Assembly: GCA_029782145.1 (NCBI GenBank)
Contig: JAKOVH010000011.1
Coordinates: 1-64,000, forward strand
DNA length: 64,000 bases
Direction of reading: 5' to 3'
Source of the DNA: Actinomycetes bacterium
GTDB taxonomy: Bacteria; Actinomycetota; Acidimicrobiia; Acidimicrobiales; Acidimicrobilacustridaceae
Position numbers and translations under genes: made by a program. Under the pieces are notes generated by a model that was given only the letters and a program-made list of their open reading frames with translations, was not told the DNA's origin and did no database searches. The first letter of the stretch is position 1. The number at the start of each line of letters is the position of its first letter. This document shows, piece after piece, positions 7,846 through 16,161 of the stretch.

Positions 7846-8054
7846 CAGTCCTCCCGGGGCGACCGGCGCGGTGTGCCGTCTGAATTGTCGTACGCCACCG
7901 TCCCGAAATCCCCTGCGGTTCGTCGGTCGTGCGTCACAGCGCCCGCGAGGCCATGGTCCGGCCCGCACCCGGCCCGGCAACCGGTCAGGGGCCGCGGAAG
8001 GCCGCCGGGTAGGGTGCTCGGGCCCCGCCGCACGCGTCCCAAGGACCTCATCTC

Positions 8055-9662
8055 GTGATCCGCGACCAGCTCGCCGCCGCCCTTCGCGCCGCCCTGTCGA
8101 CCCTCGAGGTCATGCCGCTCCCCGAGACGGTGAACCTCGAGCGGCCCGCCCGGCGCGAGCACGGCGACTGGTCGTCGAACGTGGCGCTCGCCACCGCCAA
8201 GAAGGCGGGATGGAACCCCCGGGAGCTGGCCGGCAAGCTGGCCGAGATCCTCAACGCCGCCCCCCCGGCCCACGTCACGTCCGTCGAGATCGCCGGCCCG
8301 GGCTTCGTGAACTTCCGCCTGGCCGACTCGTGGCTCCACGACGTGCTGCGCGAGGTGCTGGCCGCCGGCGTCGAGGGCTACGCCCGCTCGACGGTCGGAG
8401 CCGGCACCCGGGTGAACGTGGAGTTCGTCAGCGCCAACCCCACCGGCCCCCTCCACGCCGGCCACGGCCGCGGTGCGGCCTACGGCGACTCCCTCGCCCG
8501 CATCCTCGACCGCTGCGGGTACTCCGTGCACCGGGAGAACTACCTCAACGACCGCGGCACGCAGATGCAGAAGTTCGTCGACTCGCTGTCGGCGCGCCAG
8601 CGGGGCGAGGCCGTCCCCGAGGACGGCTACCACGGGCAGTACATCGTCGACTGGGCGGCGGAGATCCCCGAGGGCGCCGACCTGCTGGAGTGGGGTGAGG
8701 CGCGCGCCGTCGAGGACCACCGCGAGACCCTCGGGCGCATGAACGTGCACTTCGACCACTGGTTCAGCGAGCGGTCGATGGTCGAGTCGGGCGCCATCAC
8801 CCGCACGCTCGCCGACCTGCGCGAGCGGGGCGTCGTCTACGACCACGAGGGCGCGGTGTGGCTCCGCTCCACCGACTACAGCGACGACAAGGACCGTGTG
8901 CTGGTCAAGAGCGACGGCGAGTTCACCTACCTGCTCCCCGACATCGCCTACCACCGCGACAAGTACGCCCGCGGCTTCGACCTGCTCATCGACGTGTGGG
9001 GGGCCGACCACCACGGTTACGTCCCCCGCATGAAGGCGGCCATGCAGGCCCTCGGGCACGACCCCGGTGAGCTCGAGTGCGCCATCATCCAGCTGGTCAA
9101 CCTGCTCAAGGGCGGCCAGCCGGTGCGCTTCTCGAAGCGCACCGGGAACATGGTGGAGCTGCGAGACGTGCTCGACGAGGTCGGTCCCGACGCCGCCCGG
9201 CTCACCTACCTGCTGCAGTCGGTCGACTCCACCCAGACCTTCGACTTCGACCTGGTGATGAGCCAGGCCAACGAGAACCCCGTGTACTACGTGCAGATGG
9301 CCTACGCCCGGATCCGCTCCATCTTCCGGGTGGCGGCCGAGCGGGGCGTCGAGCGCCTCCCGCTGGCGGAGGTCGACGTGTCGCTGCTCACCCACGAGCG
9401 AGAGCTCGACGTGCTGCGGGCCCTCTCGGAGCTGCCCGACACCGTGGTGGTGGCCGCCAACGACCGGGCGCCCCATCGCATCACCACGTGGGTGCGCGAG
9501 CTGGCCGGGACCGTCCACGGCTTCTACCACGACTGCTACGTGATGGGGGAGGGCATCAGCCCCGAGCTCACCCAGGCCCGCCTGCAGCTCGTCGACGCCG
9601 CGGCGGTGGGGCTCGCCATCGGGCTCGGCCTGCTCGGGGTGAGCGCCCCCGAGCAGCTGTGA
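8055..9662 (+). CDS. argS: Arginyl-tRNA synthetase
   Basis: A 535-residue class I aminoacyl-tRNA synthetase that charges tRNA-Arg. The N-terminal additional domain is followed by the HIGH-type motif HAGHG (134-138) within FVSANPTGPLHAGHGRG, the KMSKS equivalent FSKRTGN near residue 358, and the DALR anticodon-binding domain at the C terminus. The GTG start at 8055 has AAGGACC about 8 nt upstream. Its stop is followed after 7 nt by lysA, so the two form an operon, an order common in actinobacteria (argS-lysA-hom-thrC). Confidence 0.97.
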   Translation: MIRDQLAAALRAALSTLEVMPLPETVNLERPARREHGDWSSNVALATAKKAGWNPRELAGKLAEILNAAPPAHVTSVEIAGPGFVNFRLADSWLHDVLREVLAAGVEGYARSTVGAGTRVNVEFVSANPTGPLHAGHGRGAAYGDSLARILDRCGYSVHRENYLNDRGTQMQKFVDSLSARQRGEAVPEDGYHGQYIVDWAAEIPEGADLLEWGEARAVEDHRETLGRMNVHFDHWFSERSMVESGAITRTLADLRERGVVYDHEGAVWLRSTDYSDDKDRVLVKSDGEFTYLLPDIAYHRDKYARGFDLLIDVWGADHHGYVPRMKAAMQALGHDPGELECAIIQLVNLLKGGQPVRFSKRTGNMVELRDVLDEVGPDAARLTYLLQSVDSTQTFDFDLVMSQANENPVYYVQMAYARIRSIFRVAAERGVERLPLAEVDVSLLTHERELDVLRALSELPDTVVVAANDRAPHRITTWVRELAGTVHGFYHDCYVMGEGISPELTQARLQLVDAAAVGLAIGLGLLGVSAPEQL

Positions 9663-9669
9663 GCGCCCG

Positions 9670-10941
9670 GTGAGCGCCCTGCCCGTCTCGCTGCTGCCCG
9701 ACACCGCCACGGTCGGGCCCGACGGGCAGCTGGTCATCGGCGGCTGCGACACCCTCGAGCTGGCCCGCCGGTTCGGCACGCCGCTGTTCGTCTACGACGA
9801 GGCCCACCTGCGGGCGCGCTGCCGCGAGGCCGTAACCGCGTTCGGCCCGGGGGTCAACTACGCCACCAAGGCGTTCCTCTGCACGGCCATGGCCCGGCTG
9901 GCGGTGGAAGAGGGCTGCAACCTCGACGTGTCCACCGGCGGTGAGTACCACGTGGCCCGCGCCGCCGGCGTCCCGGCCGACCGGCTGGTGCTGCACGGCA
10001 ACAACAAGGGCGCCGACGAGCTGCGGCGGGCGCTGGCCGAGGGCGTGGGCCGTGTCGTCGTCGACTCCTTCGACGAGCTCGACCGCATCGAGGCGCTGGT
10101 GGCCGAGGGGCTGCCCGTGCCGCGCGCCCTGCTGCGGATCACCCCCGGCGTCGAGGCGCACACCCACGAGTTCATCCGCACCGGCCAGGACGACTCCAAG
10201 TTCGGCTTCGGCCTGGCCAGCGGGGTGGCCGAGGAGGCGGTGCAACGGGCCCTCGCGTCGCCGGCCGTCGACCTGGTCGGCCTGCACGCCCACATCGGGT
10301 CGCAGGTGTTCGAGGCCCGCTTCTTCGAGCTGGCGGTGGAGGTGCTCGCACCGTTCGTCGAGCGCCACGGCCTGCCGGAGCTGTCCCTCGGGGGCGGGCT
10401 CGGCGTGGCCTACGTCGAGGGCGAGCACGCCCCCACCATCACCGAGTGGGGCGAGGCGGTGCACCACGCCTGCGCGGCCGCCGGCATCACTGCCGCCGTC
10501 ACCGCCGAGCCGGGGCGGGCGCTGGTCGCCCAGGCCGCCGTCACCCTCTACACGGTCGGCACCGTGAAGGACCTCCCGGGCATCCGCACCTACGTCGCCG
10601 TCGACGGGGGCATGAGCGACAACCCCCGGCCGGTGCTCTACGGCAGTGGCTACGAGGCGTTCCTGGCCCGGGCCGTCGCTGCCGACCGCCCTCGCGTCGT
10701 CACCGTCGTGGGCAAGCACTGTGAGTCGGGCGACGTGCTGGTCCGCGACGCCCGGGTGCCGGCCGACCTGGCGGTGGGCGACGTGCTGGCCACGCCCGTG
10801 ACCGGCGCCTACGGCCACTCGATGGGCTCCAACTACAACAAGGTCACCCGCCCGGCGGTCGTGTTCGTCGCCGACGGCGACGCTCGCCTGGTCGTGCGGC
10901 GCGAGACCTTCGACGACCTGCTCGCGCTCGACCTCGGCTAG
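9670..10941 (+). CDS. lysA: Diaminopimelate decarboxylase
   Basis: A 423-residue fold-type III PLP enzyme that makes L-lysine from meso-diaminopimelate, the last lysine step. The PLP lysine is Lys67 in NYATKAF; HIGSQVF and SLGGGLGVAY form the phosphate-binding and barrel strands, EPGRALVAQA and GKHCESGDVL (catalytic Cys from the partner subunit) lie in the C-terminal half, and GAYGHSMGSNYNKVTRP is the usual end motif. It starts at GTG 7 nt after argS. A 134-nt gap separates it from hom, which has its own promoter-like element. Confidence 0.97.
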   Translation: MSALPVSLLPDTATVGPDGQLVIGGCDTLELARRFGTPLFVYDEAHLRARCREAVTAFGPGVNYATKAFLCTAMARLAVEEGCNLDVSTGGEYHVARAAGVPADRLVLHGNNKGADELRRALAEGVGRVVVDSFDELDRIEALVAEGLPVPRALLRITPGVEAHTHEFIRTGQDDSKFGFGLASGVAEEAVQRALASPAVDLVGLHAHIGSQVFEARFFELAVEVLAPFVERHGLPELSLGGGLGVAYVEGEHAPTITEWGEAVHHACAAAGITAAVTAEPGRALVAQAAVTLYTVGTVKDLPGIRTYVAVDGGMSDNPRPVLYGSGYEAFLARAVAADRPRVVTVVGKHCESGDVLVRDARVPADLAVGDVLATPVTGAYGHSMGSNYNKVTRPAVVFVADGDARLVVRRETFDDLLALDLG

Positions 10942-11062
10942 GTCGGCAGCCTGCGTGGACCCGGCGCAGGCCGCGCTCGTCGCCGCGGCCGTCGGGTGGC
11001 GGCGGTGGTGTAGAGCACGACGGCGGGGCGGAACCCCGTCCGCCGGCCGCGCGTCGCACCGG

Positions 11063-11068
11063 TAGCCT
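11063..11068 (+). promoter_or_regulatory. -10 hexamer of hom operon (leaderless)
   Basis: TAGCCT ends 7 nt before GTG 11076, whose position is fixed by the conserved N terminus of homoserine dehydrogenase. No -35 match to TTGACA is seen at the usual distance. Confidence 0.45.
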
Positions 11069-11075
11069 CGCCCGG

Positions 11076-12410
11076 GTGAACGGACCCGTCGTGCGGATCG
11101 GGGTGCTCGGCTGCGGCACCGTCGGCTCCTCGCTCATCACCCTCGTCCAACGACAGCGCGGCACGGTCGAGGCCCGCACCGGGCTCCGGCTCGAGATCAC
11201 CCGGGTGGCGGTCCGCGACGCGGCCCGGCCCCGCGCCGTCGACCTGCCGGCCGAGGCGTTCACCACCGACGCCGCCGCGCTCGTCACCGACCCCGACGTC
11301 GACGTGGTCGTGGAGCTGATGGGCGGCATCGAGCCGGCCCGCCAGCTCGTGCGGTCCGCGCTCGAGGCGGGCAAGCCGGTCGTCACGGCCAACAAGGCGC
11401 TGCTCGCCAGCCACGGGGCCGAGCTGTTCGCGGCGGCCGACGCCGGCGGGGTCGACCTGCTCTTCGAGGCGGCGGTGGCCGGTGGCATCCCGTTCGTGCG
11501 CCCGCTGCGCGAGTCGCTGCTGGGCGAGCCCGTCGACCGGGTGCTCGGCATCGTCAACGGCACCACCAACTTCATCCTCACCCGCATGACCGAGTCAGGG
11601 GCCGACTACGCCGACGCCCTGGCCGAGGCCCAGGCCCTGGGCTACGCCGAAGCCGACCCCACCGCCGACGTCGAGGGGCTCGACGCCGCCGCCAAGATCG
11701 CCATCGTCGCCTCGATCGCCTTCGGCGCCGAGGTCACCGTCGACGACGTGGTGGCCGAGGGCATCAGCGACGTGACGGCGGCCGACATCGCCTTCGCCGG
11801 TCGCCACGGCTTCGTGGTGAAGCTGCTGGCGGTCGCCGAGGTCGACGACGGCGCCGACGGCCCCGAGATCAGCGCCCGGGTGCACCCCGCCCTCGTGCCC
11901 AGCACCCACCCGCTGGCCTCGGTGCGGGAGAGCTTCAACGCCGTGTTCGTGCAGGGCGGGGCCGTCGGCGACCTCATGTTCTACGGGCGGGGCGCCGGGG
12001 GCGACCCCACGGCGAGCGCCGTGCTCGGCGACCTCGTCGACGCCGCCGTCAACCGTCACCGGGGCGCCCACGCCTCGATCGGCCCCCTCGCCCCGGCCCG
12101 CATGCGCCCGGCGGAGGCCTCCTCCTCGGCGTTCTACCTCAGCCTCCAGGCGGCCGACCGCCCGGGCGTGCTGGCCGCCGTGGCCGGCGTGTTCGGGGAG
12201 CACGGCGTGTCCATCGCCTCGATGGAGCAGGAGGCGCCCACGTCCGGCGGCACCGACCTCGACGACGGCGAGGCCCGCATCGAGTTCGTCACCCACCTCG
12301 CCCGTGAGCGCGACCTGCGGGCCACGCTGGCCTCCCTGCGCGAACTCGACGTGGTGCGCCGCCTGGGCAGCGTCATCCGCGTGCTCACCGACGAGGACGA
12401 CAAATCGTGA
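11076..12410 (+). CDS. hom: Homoserine dehydrogenase
   Basis: A 444-residue NAD(P)-dependent enzyme converting aspartate semialdehyde to homoserine, the branch point to threonine and methionine. The Rossmann motif IGVLGCGTVGSS lies at residues 7-18; ANKALLASHG and GIVNGTTNFIL are conserved substrate/cofactor elements; the C-terminal 85 residues (FYLSLQAADRPGVLAAVAGV) form an ACT domain, which in this family allows feedback control by threonine. Transcription is probably leaderless. The stop overlaps the thrC start by 4 nt, giving translational coupling. Confidence 0.97.
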   Translation: MNGPVVRIGVLGCGTVGSSLITLVQRQRGTVEARTGLRLEITRVAVRDAARPRAVDLPAEAFTTDAAALVTDPDVDVVVELMGGIEPARQLVRSALEAGKPVVTANKALLASHGAELFAAADAGGVDLLFEAAVAGGIPFVRPLRESLLGEPVDRVLGIVNGTTNFILTRMTESGADYADALAEAQALGYAEADPTADVEGLDAAAKIAIVASIAFGAEVTVDDVVAEGISDVTAADIAFAGRHGFVVKLLAVAEVDDGADGPEISARVHPALVPSTHPLASVRESFNAVFVQGGAVGDLMFYGRGAGGDPTASAVLGDLVDAAVNRHRGAHASIGPLAPARMRPAEASSSAFYLSLQAADRPGVLAAVAGVFGEHGVSIASMEQEAPTSGGTDLDDGEARIEFVTHLARERDLRATLASLRELDVVRRLGSVIRVLTDEDDKS

Positions 12411-13819
12411 GCCGGCTCACCTATGTGAGCACTCGCGGTGCCGCGCCCGAGCTGGGCTTCGCCGACGTGCTGCTCGCCGGGCTCGCGCGCGACGGCGGGC
12501 TCTACGTGCCGTCGCGGTGGCCCTCGCTCACCGTGGGAGCGCTCGAGCGCTTCGCCGGCATGGGCTACGCCGACGTGGCCACCGAGGTCATGTGGCCCTT
12601 CGTCGAGGGGGCGATCGAGGCCGACACCTTCGCCGCCCTCGTCGCCGACGCCTACGCCACGTTCGACTCGCCCGAGGTCGTCCCCTTCACGGACCTCGGC
12701 GACGGCGTGTGGCTCGCCGAGCTCTTCCACGGGCCCACGCTCGCCTTCAAGGACGTCGCGCTGCAGCTGGTCGGTCGGCTCTTCGACCACGAGCTGCGCC
12801 GCCGGGGCGAGCGGGTCACGGTGGTCGGCGCCACCTCGGGCGACACGGGGTCGGCGGCCATCGAGGCGCTGCGCGACCGCGACGCGGTCGACGTGTTCAT
12901 CCTCCACCCGGCCGGCCGGGTGTCGGAGGTGCAGCGCCGCCAGATGACCACGGTGGCGGCGCCCAACGTCCACAACGTGGCGGTGGAGGGCACCTTCGAC
13001 GACTGCCAGGACCTGGTGAAGGCGCTGTTCGCCGACGAGGCGTTCCGGGACCGCCGCCACCTGTCGGCCGTCAACAGCATCAACTGGGCCCGGGTGATGG
13101 CCCAGGTCGTCTACTACGTCACCAGCACCGTGCGCCTCACCGGCGGCGACGGGCGGCCGGTGGCGTTCTCCGTGCCCACGGGCAACTTCGGCAACGTCTT
13201 CGCCGGCTACGGCGCCCAGCGCATGGGCACGCCCGTGTCGCAGTTCGTGGTGGCGTCCAACCGCAACGACATCCTGACCCGCTTCCTCACCACCGGCACG
13301 ATGACCATCGGCGAGGTCCAGCCCACCCTCAGCCCCAGCATGGACATCCAGGTGTCGTCGAACCTCGAGCGGCTGCTCTTCGAGGTGTACGGCCGTGACG
13401 GCGCCGCCGTCGCCGAGCTCATGGCCCGGTTCCGGGCCGAGGGCACGGTGTCGGTCGACGCCGGCCGCCTCGACCTGCTCGCCGAGCACTGGTCCGCGGG
13501 CCGGGTCGACGACGCCCAGACCACCGCCACCATCGCCGAGCTCCACCAGCGCACCGGCCGCCTGATCGACCCGCACACCGCGGTGGGGCTCACCGCCGCC
13601 CTCGAGGCCAGGGCCGACGAGCGCGTGCCGATGGTGGTGCTGTCCACCGCCCACCCGGCCAAGTTCCCCGACGCCGTGGAAGCAGCCACCGGCGTGCGCC
13701 CGGCGCTGCCCCCGCACCTCGCGGACCTGTTCGACCGGCCCGAGCGCTACGAGGTCGTGGCCAACGACTACGACGTGGTTCGCCGGCTCATCGACGACAC
13801 CCTCGACGGTGCCCGCTGA
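12407..13819 (+). CDS. thrC: Threonine synthase
   Basis: A 470-residue PLP enzyme converting O-phosphohomoserine to threonine. It belongs to the longer class with an N-terminal domain MSRLTYVSTRG; the PLP lysine is Lys115 in TLAFKDVAL, and GATSGDTGSAA and PTGNFGNVFAGY bind the cofactor phosphate. The GTG start overlaps hom by 4 nt. The following gene is a phosphoglycerate-mutase-like protein proposed to act as the missing homoserine kinase; no GHMP-type thrB is present in this window. Confidence 0.96.
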   Translation: MSRLTYVSTRGAAPELGFADVLLAGLARDGGLYVPSRWPSLTVGALERFAGMGYADVATEVMWPFVEGAIEADTFAALVADAYATFDSPEVVPFTDLGDGVWLAELFHGPTLAFKDVALQLVGRLFDHELRRRGERVTVVGATSGDTGSAAIEALRDRDAVDVFILHPAGRVSEVQRRQMTTVAAPNVHNVAVEGTFDDCQDLVKALFADEAFRDRRHLSAVNSINWARVMAQVVYYVTSTVRLTGGDGRPVAFSVPTGNFGNVFAGYGAQRMGTPVSQFVVASNRNDILTRFLTTGTMTIGEVQPTLSPSMDIQVSSNLERLLFEVYGRDGAAVAELMARFRAEGTVSVDAGRLDLLAEHWSAGRVDDAQTTATIAELHQRTGRLIDPHTAVGLTAALEARADERVPMVVLSTAHPAKFPDAVEAATGVRPALPPHLADLFDRPERYEVVANDYDVVRRLIDDTLDGAR

Positions 13820-13853
13820 ACCGGCCCCCTCGGGGTTGGGCCAGAATCGACCC

Positions 13854-15002
13854 ATGAAGTACGTGGTCTGCGTCCCCGACGGCTGTGCCGACGAGCCCCT
13901 GGCGGAGCTGGGCGGCCGCACGCCGCTGCAGGCCGCCTCCACCGAGACCCTCGACCGGCTGGCCGCCCGGGCCGAGCTGGGCCGGGCGGCGGTCATCCCG
14001 CAGGGCCTCCCGCCGGGCTCCGACGTCGGCAACATGTCGATCTTCGGCTACGACCCCGCCCGCTACCACACCGGCCGCGCCCCCATCGAGGCCGCCGCCC
14101 TCGGCCTGAAGCTGCGGCCCGACCAGGTGGCCTACCGCTGCAACCTGGTCACCGTCGGCGACGACGGCACGATGGTCGACTTCGCCGGCGGCCACCCCGG
14201 CAACGAGGCGGCGGCCGCGGCCATCGAGGCGCTCGACGCGGCGCTCGGCGGCGACGGGCTGGAGCTGCACCCGGGCGTGCAGTACCGCCACATCCTCGTG
14301 GCGCCCGCCGAGTGGGCCGAGGCCGAGTGCACCCCGCCCCACGACCTGACGGGCAAGCCGGCGGTCGGTCCCACCGGCCCGGCGGCGCCGTTCCTGCAGC
14401 GCGTCATGGACACCTCGCGCGACGTGCTGGCCGGCTCGGGGCTGGCCGCCAACCAGGTGTGGCTGTGGGGCCAGGGCTTCCAGCCGCAGATGCCGAGCTT
14501 CCAGCACGCCTACGGGCTCGACGCCGCGCTGGTCACCGCCGTCGACCTGGTGCGGGGTCTCGGCGTGCTCACCGGCATCGAGGTCGTCGACCTCGAGACC
14601 GCCACCGGCTGGTACGACACCGACTACGAGGGCAAGCGCGACGTCGCCCTCGACGCCCTGGCCGACGGCGCCGACCTGTTCGTCATCCACGTCGAGGCCA
14701 CCGACGAGGCCGGTCACGCCGGCGACGTGGAGGAGAAGGTGCGGGCGCTGGAGAACTGGGACCGGCGCATCCTCGCCGGCCTCGTCGAGGGCCTCGACCG
14801 GCTCGGCCCGTGGCGCCTGCTGCTGCTGCCCGACCACGCCACGCCGCTGGCCCTGCGCACGCACACCCCCGACCCGGTGCCCTACCTGCTCGTCGACTCG
14901 GCGGTCGACGGGCCGGGTGGCACCTACACCGAGGCCGGCGTGGCCGACCTGCCGGTGGTGCCCGGGCACGAGCTGATGGCTCGCCTGGTCGGGCGTCGCT
15001 GA
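13854..15002 (+). CDS. Phosphoglycerate-mutase-like protein; proposed homoserine kinase
   Basis: A 382-residue alkaline-phosphatase-fold protein related to archaeal-type cofactor-independent phosphoglycerate mutase (ApgM). The start MKYVVCVPDGCADEP carries the first metal-binding Asp (residue 9), PGSDVGNMSIFGYDP holds the catalytic Ser, and HVEATDEAGHAGD and LLLPDHATP the later metal ligands. Known comparative-genomics work proposed that a subgroup of these proteins replaces homoserine kinase when found with hom and thrC; location here directly after thrC fits. The alternative is true 2,3-bisphosphoglycerate-independent mutase in glycolysis. ATG 13854 is chosen from the conserved N terminus rather than the in-frame GTG 13809. 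Confidence 0.85.
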   Translation: MKYVVCVPDGCADEPLAELGGRTPLQAASTETLDRLAARAELGRAAVIPQGLPPGSDVGNMSIFGYDPARYHTGRAPIEAAALGLKLRPDQVAYRCNLVTVGDDGTMVDFAGGHPGNEAAAAAIEALDAALGGDGLELHPGVQYRHILVAPAEWAEAECTPPHDLTGKPAVGPTGPAAPFLQRVMDTSRDVLAGSGLAANQVWLWGQGFQPQMPSFQHAYGLDAALVTAVDLVRGLGVLTGIEVVDLETATGWYDTDYEGKRDVALDALADGADLFVIHVEATDEAGHAGDVEEKVRALENWDRRILAGLVEGLDRLGPWRLLLLPDHATPLALRTHTPDPVPYLLVDSAVDGPGGTYTEAGVADLPVVPGHELMARLVGRR

Positions 15003-15006
15003 CGGC

Positions 15007-15036
15007 GAGGGCCCGCCCCGTGGGGGGCGGGCCCTC
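15007..15036. terminator. Bidirectional terminator hairpin
   Basis: A perfect 13-bp stem (15007-15019 with 15024-15036, loop GTGG) begins 4 nt after the stop of the threonine operon and faces the stop of the DUF4397 gene. No U tract follows on either strand, as is usual in high-GC actinobacteria. Confidence 0.8.
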
Positions 15037-15063
15037 GGTGGGCGTGGGCGTCCCTGGGCGGGG

Positions 15064-15855
15064 TCAGCCCGTCATGGCCGGCGTGGCCATGACGCCCGGG
15101 GCGGGCGCCGAGGTGGGGGCCTCGGTCGTCGGGGTGGGGGCCGGCGTGGTCGGCACGTCGATCACCTGCTGGACGAGCCCGAGCGGGAAGGCGCTGTTGG
15201 TCGCCGAGCCGGTGGCGTGGACGATCACGTTCTTGGCGGCCGGGATGGTGACGCTCCCCGGGGAGAGAGCCGGCAGCGGCGTTCCGTCGGTCAGCTGGAC
15301 CTGCACGTCGTAGGTCCCCGCCGGCAGCACCGCCGACTGCTCGGCGCCGGCCGCCAGGTTCGAGATGGCGACCTGGCCGTTCACCAGCACGTTGACCGCG
15401 GGGGCGTCGGCCGCGTGGCGGACGGTCACCCGGGCCGAGCCCTCGGGCACGGCGGTCACGTCGTTCACGAACGGGGTGAGGGTCGGCGCTCCGCCCACGA
15501 GGTCGGCCACGACCGAGACGTTGGCGCCGCTCGGCACGTCGAGGGTCGTGCTGATGACCTGGTTGGCGGGGACGGTCGGGTCGTCACCGGTCGCCACGAC
15601 CACCACGGGCAGCGAGCCCGCCGGGATGGTGAGGGGGCCGGCGACGCCGCCGTACTGGAAGTCGGTGAGGACCTTGTTGGACGGCGCGGTGCCGCCGGCG
15701 TAGACGTCCACGGCGACCCCGGGGATCCCGTGGACCACGTACACGGCGCTGTCGGCGGCCCCGGCCCGCGAGGAGCCGAGGATCGGCACGATCAGCGCCA
15801 GGGCGGCGGCCAGGGCGATGAGGGCGACCACTGGTCGCCGGAGGGTGGTGCTCAC
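15064..15855 (-). CDS. Secreted DUF4397 domain protein
   Basis: A 263-residue exported protein. An N-terminal signal (TLRRPVVALIALAAALALIV then SSRAGAADS) leads to a DUF4397 beta-rich domain (YVVHGIPGVAVDVYAGG, then VTVRHAADAPAVNVLVNGQV), and a Pro/Thr/Ala-rich tail of about 30 residues that may span the envelope. The two similar VRHAADAP/VVHGIPGV units mark the tandem half-domains typical of the family. Function is unknown; related proteins are called cell-surface or adhesion-like. GTG 15855 is chosen because AAGGGAGA lies upstream and the signal peptide starts there. It converges on the threonine operon. Confidence 0.8.
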   Translation of the reverse strand: MSTTLRRPVVALIALAAALALIVPILGSSRAGAADSAVYVVHGIPGVAVDVYAGGTAPSNKVLTDFQYGGVAGPLTIPAGSLPVVVVATGDDPTVPANQVISTTLDVPSGANVSVVADLVGGAPTLTPFVNDVTAVPEGSARVTVRHAADAPAVNVLVNGQVAISNLAAGAEQSAVLPAGTYDVQVQLTDGTPLPALSPGSVTIPAAKNVIVHATGSATNSAFPLGLVQQVIDVPTTPAPTPTTEAPTSAPAPGVMATPAMTG

Positions 15856-16161
15856 GGTGTCTCCCTTGTGTCGGTGAGCGCCCCAGTGGCACTCAATAAG
15901 CACTAAACATCCGCAGCCGACGCGCATTCCGGATCACACGAATTCCTCTTCGTCGGTTCGCGTGGCCGGTTGATCGCCCCCGGGGCGACCCCTACGCTCT
16001 CGGGGTCGCCCGCTGGCCGCTCCCGCAGCCCGCCCGGGTGTCTCCCCGCCGACCGGCGGACCGGCCCGGCCCTCTGCCGTGGCCACCCACCCTCCTCCAC
16101 CACCGTGGTCCCGGCAGGTGCGGCTCAGGGCCGCCGGCCGCCGCACGACAAGGAACGACCC
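15856..16161. promoter_or_regulatory. Intergenic region: DUF4397 promoter and long rho leader
   Basis: This 306-bp stretch has no gene. For rho, TACGCT at 15993-15998 is a candidate -10, which would give a leader of about 155 nt. The leader contains a C-rich, G-poor segment (about 16080-16110), the type of RNA to which Rho binds, so autogenous attenuation of rho, as known for E. coli, is possible. The minus-strand side must hold the DUF4397 promoter, but I see no convincing -10 there. Confidence 0.35.

Noticed and set aside
10942..11075. Terminator between lysA and hom
   Set aside because: GC-rich inverted stretches near 11020-11050 pair only in part, with mismatches; not strong enough to list.
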